Of a DNA stretch of 64,000 nucleotides, positions 1-11,714 are shown piece by piece. Where the stretch lies: positions 168,342 to 232,341 of the forward strand of contig NW_026706261.1 in the NCBI RefSeq assembly GCF_029867415.1, given 5' to 3'. Every line of letters begins with the position of its first letter. Position 1 is the first letter of the stretch. Position numbers and translations under genes: made by a program. The stretch comes from Vicia villosa. Taxonomy: Eukaryota > Streptophyta > Magnoliopsida > Fabales > Fabaceae. Below the pieces are notes generated by a model that did not search any database, had not been told where the DNA came from, and worked only from the letters and a program-made list of their open reading frames with translations.

Positions 1-315
1 TGTTGAACTATCTTGTTGATGTATGGCTTGCCCAAGTTTAAATTTCTGTTATGAATGAAAAAGAACTAGTTTCTCTTGATACTTATCTTTTGTCACGTTG
101 TTAGCTATTCTGGATCAATATTAAATCTTGGATACTCTGAAAATGGCACATCACGTCATACGCACACATGCACTCATACATTCACATTATCACATTGCAT
201 TTTTCAGGTTATTGTACAAGAAACTAATTGGGGTCCTTTTCAGCAACAGATTTCTTTTCCGACGACGAAGCTGACTTTCTTACATCCTTACCGTACCCGG
301 AGCAACGAGAGAATC

Positions 316-3300
316 ATGGAACAATTTGAACAGAATCAAGCTGCCCTCCGTAGGGATATGGATGTTATGGGGGAAAGAATGACTCAACTTATGGAGACTC
401 TCCATGTCGTTGTCCAAGGACAAGAAGAGCTCAGAAAGAGCGTCGCTGGGATGGTCAAAGACACTCCTACCAATTCTGTTGATGGAGGGGTGAAAACTAA
501 AGAGATTCTTGTTGAGGGGATACCAAAAGTAGTGGATGACCATCATGAGGTTATTGATCTCGAACATGATCTTACTGCTGAGTTGACCGAAACTGCTAAG
601 ATGTACCAAGCTCTTGAAGAACGCCTTAAGGCCGTTGAGGTTGCTAAAACTTCAAGTTTCAACACTGCTGCTCTATGCTTGGTACCCGGGATTGTGATTC
701 CCCCGAAGTTCAAGGTGCCAGACTTTGATAAGTATAAGGGAGTCACCTGCCCAGAGACTCACCTTCGTTCCTACTGCCGTAAGATGGCCGCTCATGCTGA
801 GAATGAACCACTACTGATGCATTTCTTTCAGGATAGTCTCACTGGAGCCCCGTTGGAGTGGTATATGAAACTCGAGAGGTCTAATGTCATTACTTGGGGA
901 GAACTTGTTGATGCCTTCTTAAAACAATACCACTACAATACTGCTATGGCTCCTAGCCGCGCACAGCTGCAAAATATGTCACAAAAATCCGAAGAGTCCT
1001 TTAAGGAATACGCCCAGAGGTGGCGTGAACTTGCTGCTCGTGTCCAACCTCCTCTCTTGGACCGTGAGTTGATTGATCTGTTTATGGGGACTCTGAAAGG
1101 GCCGTATCTTCAGCACATGGTTAGTAATACTTCTCCTTCCTTTTCGGATGTGGTCATCATTGGTGAGAGGGTTGAGAACTGTGTCAAAGCTGGTACCATT
1201 CAAGGTGTTACTAATCCTAGCAACTCAAGTGGTAATGGTAAGAAGCCGTATTCTGAGTTTGTGAAGAAGAAGGAAGGTGAGACTAGCACTGCCTCTGTTG
1301 ACCAAGGTCGAGCTCCTGCATATTCTGCTGTTCCACCTCCTTATTATCCGATGCCTTATGCTGTTCCAGGTCCGTATGTCCCTCAAGCATATGCTGCTGC
1401 TCTTCCACAACCATGGATGGCACCCCAACAGCCTTTCGTACCACAACAACAAGCTGCTGCTCCTCAGAATCGCCAACAGAATCCTAGGCCTCAAGGTCAA
1501 AGAGGTCCACAGAGGCAAAGATACCCTGACAGGCGTATAGATCCGGTTCCAATGCCGTATGCTCAGCTTCTTCCCCAATTGCTCGCTGGTCAATTAGTGC
1601 AACTCCGCGAAATGGGTCCTCCACCTGACCCTCTTCCTCCCGGATATGATGCTAATGCTCGGTGTGAATTTCATTCAGGTGCCCCAGGCCATACGATCGA
1701 AAGGTGTAGAGCATTGAAGTACAAAGTCCAGGATCTTCTCGATGACAAGCTCATCTCGTTCACTCCTACTGGTCCTAATGTGCAGAATAATCCTATGCCT
1801 CCTCATGCTGGTGCGACCAATGCTATTGAGTTATGTGATGATCAGATCCTAGTAAGTGATGTTAATGAGGTAAGGATGCCGCTAGCAGTTGTCAGAGAAT
1901 ATCTTATGCAACAAAAGGTTTTGTGTGAACTACATGATCACTGTTTGCAATGTTCTTCTAACCCTGAGGAATGCACTAGGTTGAAGGAAGAAATTCAGAA
2001 ACTAATGGATGAAGGTGTCCTTAGAGTGGAAAGGGTCGTTCCTGTCGAAGATGTGGCTACTCTAGAGATACCTTACTATCCTGCTGAGGTGTCAAAGAAT
2101 CAGAGTACTCCTTTGGTCATTCGTGCTCCGAGTACCCCCTTGGTCATTCAGGCTCCGAGGACTCCTTTGGTTATTCAGGTTCCAAATGCTCCTTCGACTC
2201 CTCCAACCTCGTCTCTTGTTCCTTCCCCTATGAGCGATTCTAAGGCTGTCCCTTGGAGTTATAATGCCGTGTATATTCGAGGGAAGAAATATGATTGTCC
2301 TCCAGTGGGTAATTCGAGCATCACCAATATTACTGGCACTAGTGGCATTACCCGTAGTGGTCGGATCTTTGCTGCCCCTCCCCCACTTCCTAAAGAGACC
2401 AATAAAGAGGCTAGTACACAGGCAAAAGGAAAGCAAGTTGCTGTTGATCCTCCCGTGACACGTAATGCACAAGATGCCGAGCAACTCTTGAAAATCATTA
2501 AGAAAAGTGATTACAAAGTGATTGACCAACTTGATCAGACCCAAGCCAAGATCTCCATCTTGTCTCTCTTGGTGCATTCTGAAGCTCATCGTGATGCTCT
2601 GATGAAAGTTCTGGCTTCCGCTCACGTTACTCAAGACATTACCGTGCCTCAGTTTGAAGGGGTTGTGACCAACATTGCTGCTGGTAATTGTTTGGGTTTT
2701 TCTGATGATGAGCTTCCGCCTGAGGGTAGAGCACACAACAAAGCGTTGCATATCTCCGTCAAGTGTCTGGATGTTGTGTTGTCTCGAGTTCTGATTGATA
2801 CCGGTTCTTCTCTTAATGTGATGCCCAAGACCACTTTGTTTAAGCTGAGTATGGATGGGATTATGATGAGACCATGCACTATGAGTGTCAGAGCGTTCGA
2901 TGGCTCTAGAAGGTCCGTAGAAGGGGAAATTGATCTGCCTGTTTTGATTGGCCCTCACATGTTCTATATTGCCTTCTATGTCATGGATATAAGTCCTTCA
3001 TACACTTGCCTCTTGGGTCGTCCTTGGATCCATGCTGCTGGGGCTGTGACATCTACCCTCCATCAGTGTTTGAAATTTGTTGTGAATGACAAGATTGTTG
3101 TGATCACTGGTGAAGAGGATTTGATTGTCAATAATCTGGCGTCATACCGTTACGTTGAAGTGGAGGGAGAGATACAAGAGACACCTTTTCAAGCCTTAGA
3201 GATTGTGTCGGTTGATAAACTCCCCGTGGTTGAAAATAAGAAGGAACTCGGAGCACCCCTCTCGTCTCTGAATGATGCTAAGGCCTTCTTAGAAGCTGGT

Positions 3301-3593
3301 ACTCCCCATAGTGCCTGGGGCAAGCTGATTGATGTTCATGAGAAGCGAGACAAGTATGGCCTTGGGTATCAACCATCTTCCTCTACTCAGCTCAGCATAA
3401 TTCCTGGAAAGAAGGTGATTCCCCCCATTTCTCAAGTGTTCGTCAGTGCAAGCACCAATTCTGGAAGTCAGGTTCTCGCCGTGGACGATGATGATGAAGA
3501 AGATCTCTCCAAATTCATTTGCCATGCTGCGCCTGGACAGGAACTCAACAATTGGACTATCTTGGACATCCCTAGAGTCACTTTCATGGAGAT
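316..3593 (+). CDS. gag-pro: Ogre A Gag-protease, exon 1 of the predicted spliced gag-pol
   Basis: Capsid and protease part of element A. I chose the ATG at 316 because the open frame upstream (to 76) has no earlier clear start. Residues 1-110 are charged and likely coiled coil. About 168-268 is the retrotransposon Gag domain (FFQDSL, PLEWY, ELIDLFMGTL). A Pro/Gln-rich stretch follows at about 330-420, then a CCHC-like motif with irregular spacing near 449-463 (CEFH...GH...C). The aspartic protease lies at about 800-930, with active site DTGSS at residue 828 and the LLGRPWIH signature. The frame ends in a stop (3595-3597) that overlaps a GT donor at 3594, so the predicted splice removes it and fuses the frame to pol. 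Known for Ogre: splicing at this place. Inferred here: the exact sites. Confidence 0.9.
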
Positions 3594-3840
3594 GTAATTT
3601 TCTTGTTTTCGATAAGTCATATGCTTCGCCCTAAGCATTTTGACCACTTGTACAAAAAAGGGCCCCCATGTTGTTTCAGTTTGTTTAATATTGAATAAAA
3701 AAATCATATCTTCGCATGCAATTACTGTTCCATTTCTTTCATTTTTGTTTTTTACTTTAAAAACTTTTTCAAAAATGGCAAAGCTTTCCTGTTTCCTTTT
3801 TATGTGTTGCATTCTAAGGCATAAATCATCCATCGTGCAG
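3594..3840 (+). other. Predicted intron between protease and RT of Ogre A (247 bp)
   Basis: Donor GTAATTTT at 3594 and acceptor ATCGTGCAG ending at 3840. The intron is T-rich and removes the gag-pro stop. Joining in phase 2 gives an open frame through 3841 into pol. Element B has a 258-bp intron with the same phase in the same place. Ogre introns at this position are established for the family; these exact boundaries are inferred. Confidence 0.82.
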
Positions 3841-6800
3841 ATCTGGCTCGAAGTCCATCAAAAATGATAATGTTACAGTTCCACGTCCTGATATCCTTGA
3901 GAATCCAATTGACCAAGCTGATGAGGATAGTGGGGAAGATTGTGAAGTCCCCGAGGAATTGGCAAGACTTTTGAGACAAGAAGAGAAATCGATTCAGCCA
4001 CATCAAGAAGCCATAGAAATCATCAACCTCGGTACAGAAGAAGCAAAGAGAGAAGTCAAGATAGGTGCCGCTTTGGAAAGTGATGTAAAGAGAAGGTTGA
4101 TTGAGTTACTTCAAGAGTATGTTGATATCTTCGCCTGGTCATATGAAGACATGCCTGGTTTAGACACGGATATAGTTATGCACAGGCTACCTCTCAAACC
4201 AGAATGTCCGCCTGTAAAGCAAAAACCACGAAGAACTCGACCTGATATGGCTTTGAAAATCAAGGAAGAAGTTGAAAAACAGTTGAAGGCTGGTTTCTTA
4301 TCTGTGTGTGAGTATCCTCCTTGGATTGCAAACATAGTACCCGTTCCTAAGAAGGACGGAAAGGTACGCATGTGTGTTGACTACCGAGATTTGAATAGGG
4401 CAAGTCCGAAGGATGATTTCCCTCTGCCTCATATTGATGTGCTAGTCGACAACACTGCTCAGTATTCGGTGTTCTCCTTCATGGATGGTTTTTCTGGCTA
4501 TAATCAAATAAAAATGGCTCCTGAAGATATGACCAAGACTACTTTTACCACTCCGTGGGGTACGTATTGTTATAAAGTGATTCCTTTTGGTCTTAAGAAT
4601 GCTGGTGCAACATATCAACGAGCTATGGTGACCCTTTTCCATGATGTGATCCATAAAGAGATTGAGGTGTACGTCGATGATATGATTGCAAAATCCCAAA
4701 CTGAGGAGGAACATTTGGTATACCTTGAGAAATTGTTTGCTCGTTTGCGAAAATTCAAGTTGAGGCTTAATCCAAATAAGTGCACTTTTGGAGTGCGATC
4801 TGGAAAGTTACTTGGATTCATTGTGAGTCAACGAGGGATTGAGGTCGACCCTGACAAAGTAAGAGCAATACAGAATATGCCAGCACCAAAGAATGAAAAA
4901 GAAGTTCGAGGGTTCCTTGGAAGGTTGAATTACATAGCCAGGTTCATTTCTCATCTCACTGACACTTGTGAACCCATCTTCAAACTGCTGCGCAAAAATC
5001 AAGATATCCGTTGGGATGATCGTTGTCAGGAAGCCTTCGAAAAGATCAAGCAGTATCTCCAAGAGCCACCAATTCTCATGCCTCCGGTTCCTGGGAGGCC
5101 GCTTCTTATGTACTTAACTGTGCTTGAAGGATCTATGGGGTGTGTGCTGGGCCAACATGACGAGTCTGGTCGAAAAGAGTGCGCCATTTATTACCTGAGC
5201 AAAAAGTTTACCGATTGTGAATCCCGCTACTCACTACTCGAGAAAACTTGCTGTGCTTTGGTATGGGCTGCTCGCCGACTAAGGCAGTACATGCTGACTC
5301 ACACCACTCTATTGATCTCCAAAATGGACCCGATAAAGTACATCTTTGAAAAACCGGCCCTTACAGGAAGACTAGCCCGGTGGCAAATGCTTTTATCAGA
5401 ATATGATATCCAATATGTCACACAGAAGGCCATCAAAGGAAGTGTCCTTGCAGATCATCTTGCTCATCAGCCATTAGAAGAGTATCAGTCAATGAAGTTT
5501 GACTTTCCTGATGAAGATATCATGAAACTGGATGATAATGAAGGACCCGAACCAGGAGAGCGATGGACTCTCACGTTCGATGGTGCATCAAATGCTATGG
5601 GCCATGGTATTGGGGCAGTTTTGACTTCTCCTCGTCAAACCCACATCCCTTTCACAGCTAGAATATGCTTTGATTGCACGAACAATGTCGCAGAATACGA
5701 AGCTTGCATAATGGGCATCGAAGCAGCCATTGATATGAGGATCAAGATCCTCGAGGTTTATGGGGATTCTGCCTTGGTCATACATCAAGTAAGAGGTGAT
5801 TGGGAGACACGACACCCCAACTTAGTTCCTTACAAGGACTATATTTTGGAGTTGTTGTCCGCTTTCGAGGAAATCACTTTCGATCATATCCCACGAGAGG
5901 AAAATCAATTGGCAGACGCTTTGGCTACTTTGGCAGCTATGTTCAGAGTTAGCTCCCCTAAAGAAGTGCCAGACATAAGGATCCTCCGTTACAAAGAGCC
6001 TGCACATGTGTTCCCTGCTCATTGTCTCACTACTGAAGATGTGTATGATGAAAAGCCATGGTATTACGACATCAAGAGGTATGTTGAGAAGCAAGAGTAT
6101 CCCGAAGATGCTACGATTGGTGATAAGCGAACGCTTCGAAGGCTAGCATCCAAATTCTTCTTGTCAGGAGACGTCCTGTACAAAAGAAACTATGATTCAG
6201 TTCTGCTCAGATGCGTGGATAGACACGAAGCAGAATTGATCATGCGGGAAATTCATGAAGGATCTTTTGGAACTCATTCCAGTGGACATTCTATGGCCAA
6301 AAAGATCTTGCGAGCAGGGTATTATTGGATGACAATTGAAAGTGATTGTTATGTGTATGTGAAGAAATGTCACAAATGTCAGGTGTATGCTGACAGAATT
6401 CATGTTCCTCCAACTCCTCTGAATATCCTGACGTCGCCTTGGCCCTTTGCTATGTGGGGCATAGACATGATTGGGCGCATAGAGCCACAAGCTTCAAATG
6501 GGCACAGATTTATTCTTGTTGCTATCGACTACTTCACCAAATGGGTTGAAGCTGCTTCTTACAAGAATGTAACCAAGCAAGTCGTTACCCGCTTCATCAA
6601 GAAAGAGATCGTATGCCGATATGGGGTTCCAAACAAGATCATCACTGATAACGGGTCCAATCTTAATAACAAGATGATGGCGGAATTGTGTGAAGAGTTC
6701 AAGATTGAACATCACAATTCATCACCCTATCGGCCAAAGATGAATGGCGCAGTTGAAGCTGCTAACAAGAATATAAAGAAGATTGTCCAGAAGATGGTTA

Positions 6801-7306
6801 GAACGTATAAAGATTGGCATGAGATGTCGCCATTTGCCTTGCATGGCTATAGAACTTCGGTTCGTACTTCAACTGGGGCAACTCCCTTCTCTCTTGTCTA
6901 CGGTATGGAGGCCGTATTACCTGTCGAAGTGGAAATCCCTTCATTGAGAGTCTTGATGGACGCCAAACTCGATGAAACAGAATGGGTTCAAACGAGGCTT
7001 GATCATCTCAATCTAATTGAGGAGAAACGCTTATCCGCTATCTGCCATGGCCAGTTGTACCAAAAGAGGATCAAGAAAGCGTATGACAAGAAGATTCGGC
7101 CTCGAGAATTCCACACAGGTGACCTAGTCGTAAGGAAGGTCTTGCCAATTCATACCGATCCAAGGGGCAAATGGACTCCCAACTATGAGGGACCATACAT
7201 TGTGAAGAAAGCATTTTCAGGTGGTGCTTTAATCCTGACAAAGATGGATGGGGAAGACGTTCCGCTTCCAGTCAATTCAGACTCAGTCAAAAAATACTAC
7301 GCATAA
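3841..7306 (+). CDS. pol: Ogre A Pol: reverse transcriptase, dual RNase H, integrase (exon 2)
   Basis: Polyprotein that copies the element RNA and integrates the DNA. There is no convincing ATG before the conserved part; the frame runs in from the intron acceptor, so translation probably depends on the spliced mRNA. Numbering from 3959: RT about 60-330 with YVDD at 238-241 (nt 4670-4681). Next comes a degenerate Ty3-type RNase H (about 390-500, catalytic Asp replaced in the YLTVLEGS region). An archaeal-type RNase H follows at about 535-655 (FDGAS, EYEA, GDSALV, LADALA), a hallmark of the Tat lineage. The integrase has an HHCC finger at about 763-805 and DDE residues near 834, 895 and 931. 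No internal stop, so the protein could be active. Confidence 0.93.
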
Positions 7307-7307
7307 A

Positions 7308-7505
7308 AGACCCGCTAGGTCGACGTACCTAGGCAAAAATAAGGGCATCCCGGCAAACCAAAAGGGTTTGGGCAAAAATTAGGGATAAAACAAAAACAAA
7401 AACAAACAAAAAGAATGACCCGCTAAGTTGAAAACCCGAAAGGGCGACTTAGGCAAAAAGGGGCATCCCGCTGGATTGAAAACCCGAAAGGGCGATCCAG
7501 GCAAA
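7308..7505 (+). other. Array of RNA hairpin units just after the pol stop (Ogre A)
   Basis: Four units start with CCCG and end with GGCAAAA. Unit 1 pairs CTAGGT (7315-7320) with ACCTAG (7327-7332). Unit 2 pairs CAAACC (7354-7359) with GGTTTG (7365-7370). Unit 3 pairs CTAAGT (7423-7428) with ACTTAG (7447-7452). Unit 4 pairs CTGGAT (7471-7476) with ATCCAG (7495-7500). Units 3 and 4 also hold an inner CCC-GAAA-GGG hairpin with a GNRA tetraloop. The outer stems differ between units but remain paired. Element B has the same design. Function unknown. Confidence 0.8.
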
Positions 7506-8635
7506 AGTTAGGGATCAAAAGCGAGAGGCTGCAGTCTGAATATCTTTCACAAAGACCCCTATACGCCCTTGGCAGAATGGACAGATCAATCCAACCACTA
7601 CCCTTCTGAAGCAAAGCATTGAGAGGATCGAGGATATGGGAACTGTAGCAATATCAGTTTTAATGGAAATCCGAGCATTTTTCTTTGCCATTTTGCTCTT
7701 TGCATTTTTATTTTCCTTTTCGCAACTACCTCATTTAGGAGTTGCTTCCTTGTAACAGAAGCCTATTCATAGGCATTCCATCAATAAAATGATCTTTTGA
7801 TAAAAAGCTCCCCTTGTTACTTTCCTTTTTTCGCATGCGAGGTGTGATTTAATTCGTTATTAAACATTGCATTGAAAGCATGGGGAATAATAATCACAAA
7901 ATCAAACGAAACATGATGTTACATAAACATGAAAGTGCTCTGAGGGGCAACATTTGCGTCCAAACGTTGTCTTCTGTGCAGGTTGCAGGTTCTAGCCGTC
8001 ATCTTGGCTCATAGTATGTCACAAAGGTCATCATCATCCCGCATGAAAGTTCGAGAGTATAATTCATCAGTACTGGCAAGCACGGAGCACATGAAAAGGT
8101 CCATATCCCTATTTCACATGGCAGACGAAGAGTGGTCTCTCAAAACTCGTGATTCCCCAAGCAGCTTAGGATGTAAGGAAAGTCGAGCAAAATCATTTCA
8201 TCCCCAGCAGAGCTATGTTCCAACCCTCAACGCAGTTACCAATAATCTTTGGTACTGTAGGGTTCCAATATCAATTCACGATGATGGTTCAAGATCACAA
8301 GGCAACGGACCCCAATGATCCTACTCTCCGGTTCCCTCACTAATGCCTTTATTTGGCACTCTTTGCATACAGAATCCATTGCATATAGCATTTGCATCCT
8401 CAGAAGCGTAGCATATCCATCAAAATGGAACATTACGCCATAGAGAAAGTCAAACATGCATACAAAGCATAAGCCAGATAATACAAATCACCCCTCTATC
8501 AGGACAATGATACATCCTCACATAAAATGCCCTTACAAATTCCAATTGATATCTGCTACTACATCGCAAATCTCCTCCACCCACGGTGCCGATGCCTGGT
8601 ATCCCAATCCCCAGTAAGTCCATCTACTAAGCTTT
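7506..8635 (+). other. 3' untranslated region of Ogre A, no recognisable gene
   Basis: Non-coding stretch between the hairpin array and the tandem repeat. An open frame of 111 codons (7983-8318) has no recognisable domain and no counterpart I could see at the same place in element B, so I do not call it a gene. Confidence 0.6.
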
Positions 8636-9664
8636 TCAAACACTCGTATGTGTCGTTCCTTCGGTACTCGTCTGTATCTCCTTTTGATGCTCGTATGTGT
8701 CATTCTTTCGATACTCGTTTGTATCTCCTTTGATGCTCGTATGTGTCGTTCCTTCGGTACTCGTCTGTATCTCCTTTTGATGCTCGTATGTGTCATTCTT
8801 TCGATACTCGTTTGTATCTCCTTTGATGCTCGTATGTGTCATTCTTTCGATACTCGTCTGTATCTCCTTTTGATGCTCGTATGTGTCATTCTTTCGATAC
8901 TCGTTTGTATCTCCTTTGATGCTCGTATGTGTCATTCTTTCGATACTCGTCTGTATCTCCTTTTGATGCTCGTATGTGTCATTCTTTCGATACTCGTTTG
9001 TATCTCCTTTGATGCTCGTATGTGTCATTCTTTCGATACTCGTCTGTATCTCCTTTTGATGCTCGTATGTGTCATTCTTTCGATACTCGTTTGTATTTCC
9101 TTTGATGCTCGTATGTGTCATTCTTTCGATACTCGTCTGTATCTCCTTTGATGCTCGTATGTGTCATTCTTTCGATACTCGTCTGTATCTCCTTTTGATG
9201 CTCGTATGTGTCATTCTTCCGATACTCGTCTGTATCTCCTTTTTGATGCTCGTATGTGTCATTCTTTCGATACTCGTCTGTATCTCCTTTTGATGCTTGT
9301 ATGTGTCATTCTTTCGATACTCGTTTGTATCTCCTTTGATGCTCGTATGTGTCATTCTTTCGATACTCGTCTGTATCTCCTTTGATGCTCGTATGTGTCA
9401 TTCTTTCGATACTCGTCTGTATCTCCTTTTGATGCTCGTATGTGTCATTCTTCCGATACTCGTCTGTATCTCCTTTTGATGCTCGTATGTGTCATTCTTT
9501 CGATACTCGTCTGTATCTCCTTTGATGCTCGTATGTGTCATTCTTTCGATACTCGTCTGTATCTCCTTTGATGCTCGTATGTGTCATTCTTTCGATACTC
9601 GTCTGTATTCCCTTTTTGATGCTCGTATGTGTCATTCTGTCGATACTCGTCTGTATCTCCTTTA
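8636..9664 (+). repeat. Minisatellite of about 22 copies of a 46-48-bp unit (Ogre A 3' region)
   Basis: Head-to-tail units of the type GATGCTCGTATGTGTCATTC followed by TTTCGATACTCGTCTGTATC and TCCTTTT. Length varies by the final T-run (3, 4 or 5). From about 8690 to 9140, units with CTGTATC plus four T alternate with units with TTGTATC plus three T, giving a 93-bp dimer. Because 93 is a multiple of three, long open frames arise on both strands by chance. Lies between pol and the polypurine tract. Confidence 0.95.
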
Positions 9665-9983
9665 AAACACTTGTCTATCTTACCTTCCCACCAGAGATAC
9701 TTCTGCTCCGATCGCTTCCATGTAGTAAATATTTCCTTTGAGAACCTTGTATTGGCACCTTGGGCTACGTTACAAGCTATCACCATTCGTCCGATGACTC
9801 ACTGTAAATATTTCCCATCAGAAAAACAAAAATTTCCCTTTCCCCAGCAGATATCAAAACAAAAATAAGGAATAAAGATCACACCATCTTTTCAGGACAA
9901 ATTTCAGGTCTTGATATTTAATCTTCTTCTACCTCGAATGTTCGAAAGGCTGGCGCCAATCTCACCTTCGGGTTTAAGACGAT
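9665..9983 (+). other. End of the Ogre A 3' region, non-coding
   Basis: Unique sequence between the minisatellite and the polypurine tract. I see no gene or repeat in it. Confidence 0.6.
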
Positions 9984-9997
9984 TAAATAGGGGCAGC
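9984..9997 (+). other. Polypurine tract of Ogre A
   Basis: Purine-rich AAATAGGGGCAGC directly before the LTR start TGTCATACCCC. It primes plus-strand DNA synthesis. Element B has nearly the same tract (GAATAGGGGCAAC). Confidence 0.85.
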
Positions 9998-10305
9998 TGT
10001 CATACCCCAAATTTGTCCTACCCCTTAACTTCTAACTGGCTTAGTCTTTACATTCATGTACATACATCACTTAGGTCATAATCCATACCCACACATGCAT
10101 ATCATTGGTGCTGTTCAAAGGCTAGCAAGAAAAAGCCCTGTTGCAAAGAATTTCTGATCAGAGAATAAGGAGATTGAGGTACAATCATGTGGTTCTATGC
10201 TCAAGGAAGTCCTCTTGGATTGGGGTTTCCCTCTGTCCCAAGTCAAGGCATTGGTTGAAGGATACTGGCTTGCAAATCATCTGGTTCCTTAAATCAGGGT
10301 TTCTT

Positions 10306-10576
10306 TGACCGAAGTCGACCAGTTGACTTTCTGGTCAACATTTAATCAGGAAGAGATTTTATGAGGGAGAAGCTTTCATATTGACTATGTGGATGTGTTT
10401 ATTTGACTGAATTTGACTGGAAAAGCTTTAATCAGGAACTTCATCAATAATCAGGAAAAACAGAAAAGTTGACTTTTTGGTCAAAGTCAAGGTCAACTGT
10501 CAAATATTGACTGTCTGTGAAAGTCAATCAAGAAAAGTCAAAGGAATAATAAAATCAGGAAGAATTGGTCAAAGTT
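10306..10576 (+). promoter_or_regulatory. Cluster of W-box cores (TTGAC/GTCAA) in U3 of LTR A
   Basis: At least 14 TTGAC or GTCAA cores in about 270 bp, including TTGACC, GGTCAAC and AGTTGACTT. TTGAC is the core bound by plant WRKY factors. Similar clusters sit in LTRs B, C and D. Regulation by WRKY factors is inference. Confidence 0.6.
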
Positions 10577-11704
10577 TCCATTTTTGGAAATATGGCTAAA
10601 AATGGAAATTTTCATACTTAGAAATTATTTTGGCATTTTAAGGCATGATGATCAGTCCACTTCAGCATCAGTTTACACGTGTCAACAGCCATTTTCTCAG
10701 AAAAGTCACAACATGAAAAATGCTCTAATCATAGCTCTCTACAACTTTATAGTTTGGAACATTTTCATTTGAAGCGTGGTTTGAGAGATATAAGAGTTCA
10801 AAGATTGAAGAAATCCATTTATGCAAGTCATGAAGCTGGGCACAATTCTGGTCATACGTGACACATTTCATCAAGCACGTGGCGTGCCAGCTTTGAAGCC
10901 AATTCTAGGGCAATTCAGGAACTCTACAAATGCAAACTTGGTATTCTTCCATTCTTTGCCATGTCCTCTATGTAATAAAACAAGAATTGAGTCAATTGGT
11001 TGAATACTGAATCAATTACAAGTCTTCAAAGTCAGGCCTTCGCAAAGCTCACATCACGCGTCCAGCCAGGCCAGGGCTCCAAGTCACGCGCGTCATTTGA
11101 TCAAACACATGGTGAGCTGAATCTGAGTTCAATTTTCTTCCTATATGGGCCTCTAGGTTGAACAATATTGGTGTCAAAGTACTCCTTGCTATGCCCTCTA
11201 TCTAATGGACTCGAGATCATTGACTTTGAATGTGTGACGAGCAAACTACAAAGACTCAAAGTCACCTCCTGGCCAAGTTGCGTATCTGCCAGAAATGTGA
11301 AGCCAAGCCAGGTCACCGCGCGCAACTCTCAGGCAGTTGTGTACTCAATCTTCAGGCCCAGTTTTAAGTGATATACATGGCTCATCTCAAGACACTTCCA
11401 ACACCATTACTACACCATTACATGTCCTCTTTACAGTGACCCCAAGAGTGAATCAGTCGGTGAACCATGGTGAGAGATATACACAAGCAAAGATGGTATC
11501 TTGGAAAGAATATTGGCTCGAGATTTATGCCATACACTCGCATCATGCACCAGCTCACTACCTTTCCGTAAATAGCCATGCAACTCATGCACATATAAAA
11601 GACATGCAAACTTTTCCCTCATATGCACTATACTTGTTTCCTAAGTTTGGGGGAGAAAAGTTACACTACACTCATCCTCACCATAACCTACTAAGTACAC
11701 TCAC

Positions 11705-11714
11705 TATATAAATA
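11705..11714 (+). promoter_or_regulatory. TATA box of LTR A
   Basis: TATATAAATA followed by a C/T-rich leader of several hundred bases that is poor in ATG. This is the likely start of the element RNA (R region). The transcription start itself is not visible. Confidence 0.6.

Noticed and set aside
2092..2958. 288-codon minus-strand ORF
   Set aside because: Shadow of the Ogre A gag-protease frame.
7983..8318. 111-codon ORF in the Ogre A 3' region
   Set aside because: Same reasons: no recognisable family and no counterpart in Ogre B.
8636..9664. Possible CRISPR array (regular 47-bp repeats), or genes from the long open frames on both strands
   Set aside because: There are no unique spacers; units are directly head-to-tail in a plant retrotransposon. 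The open frames follow from the 93-bp dimer being a multiple of three.
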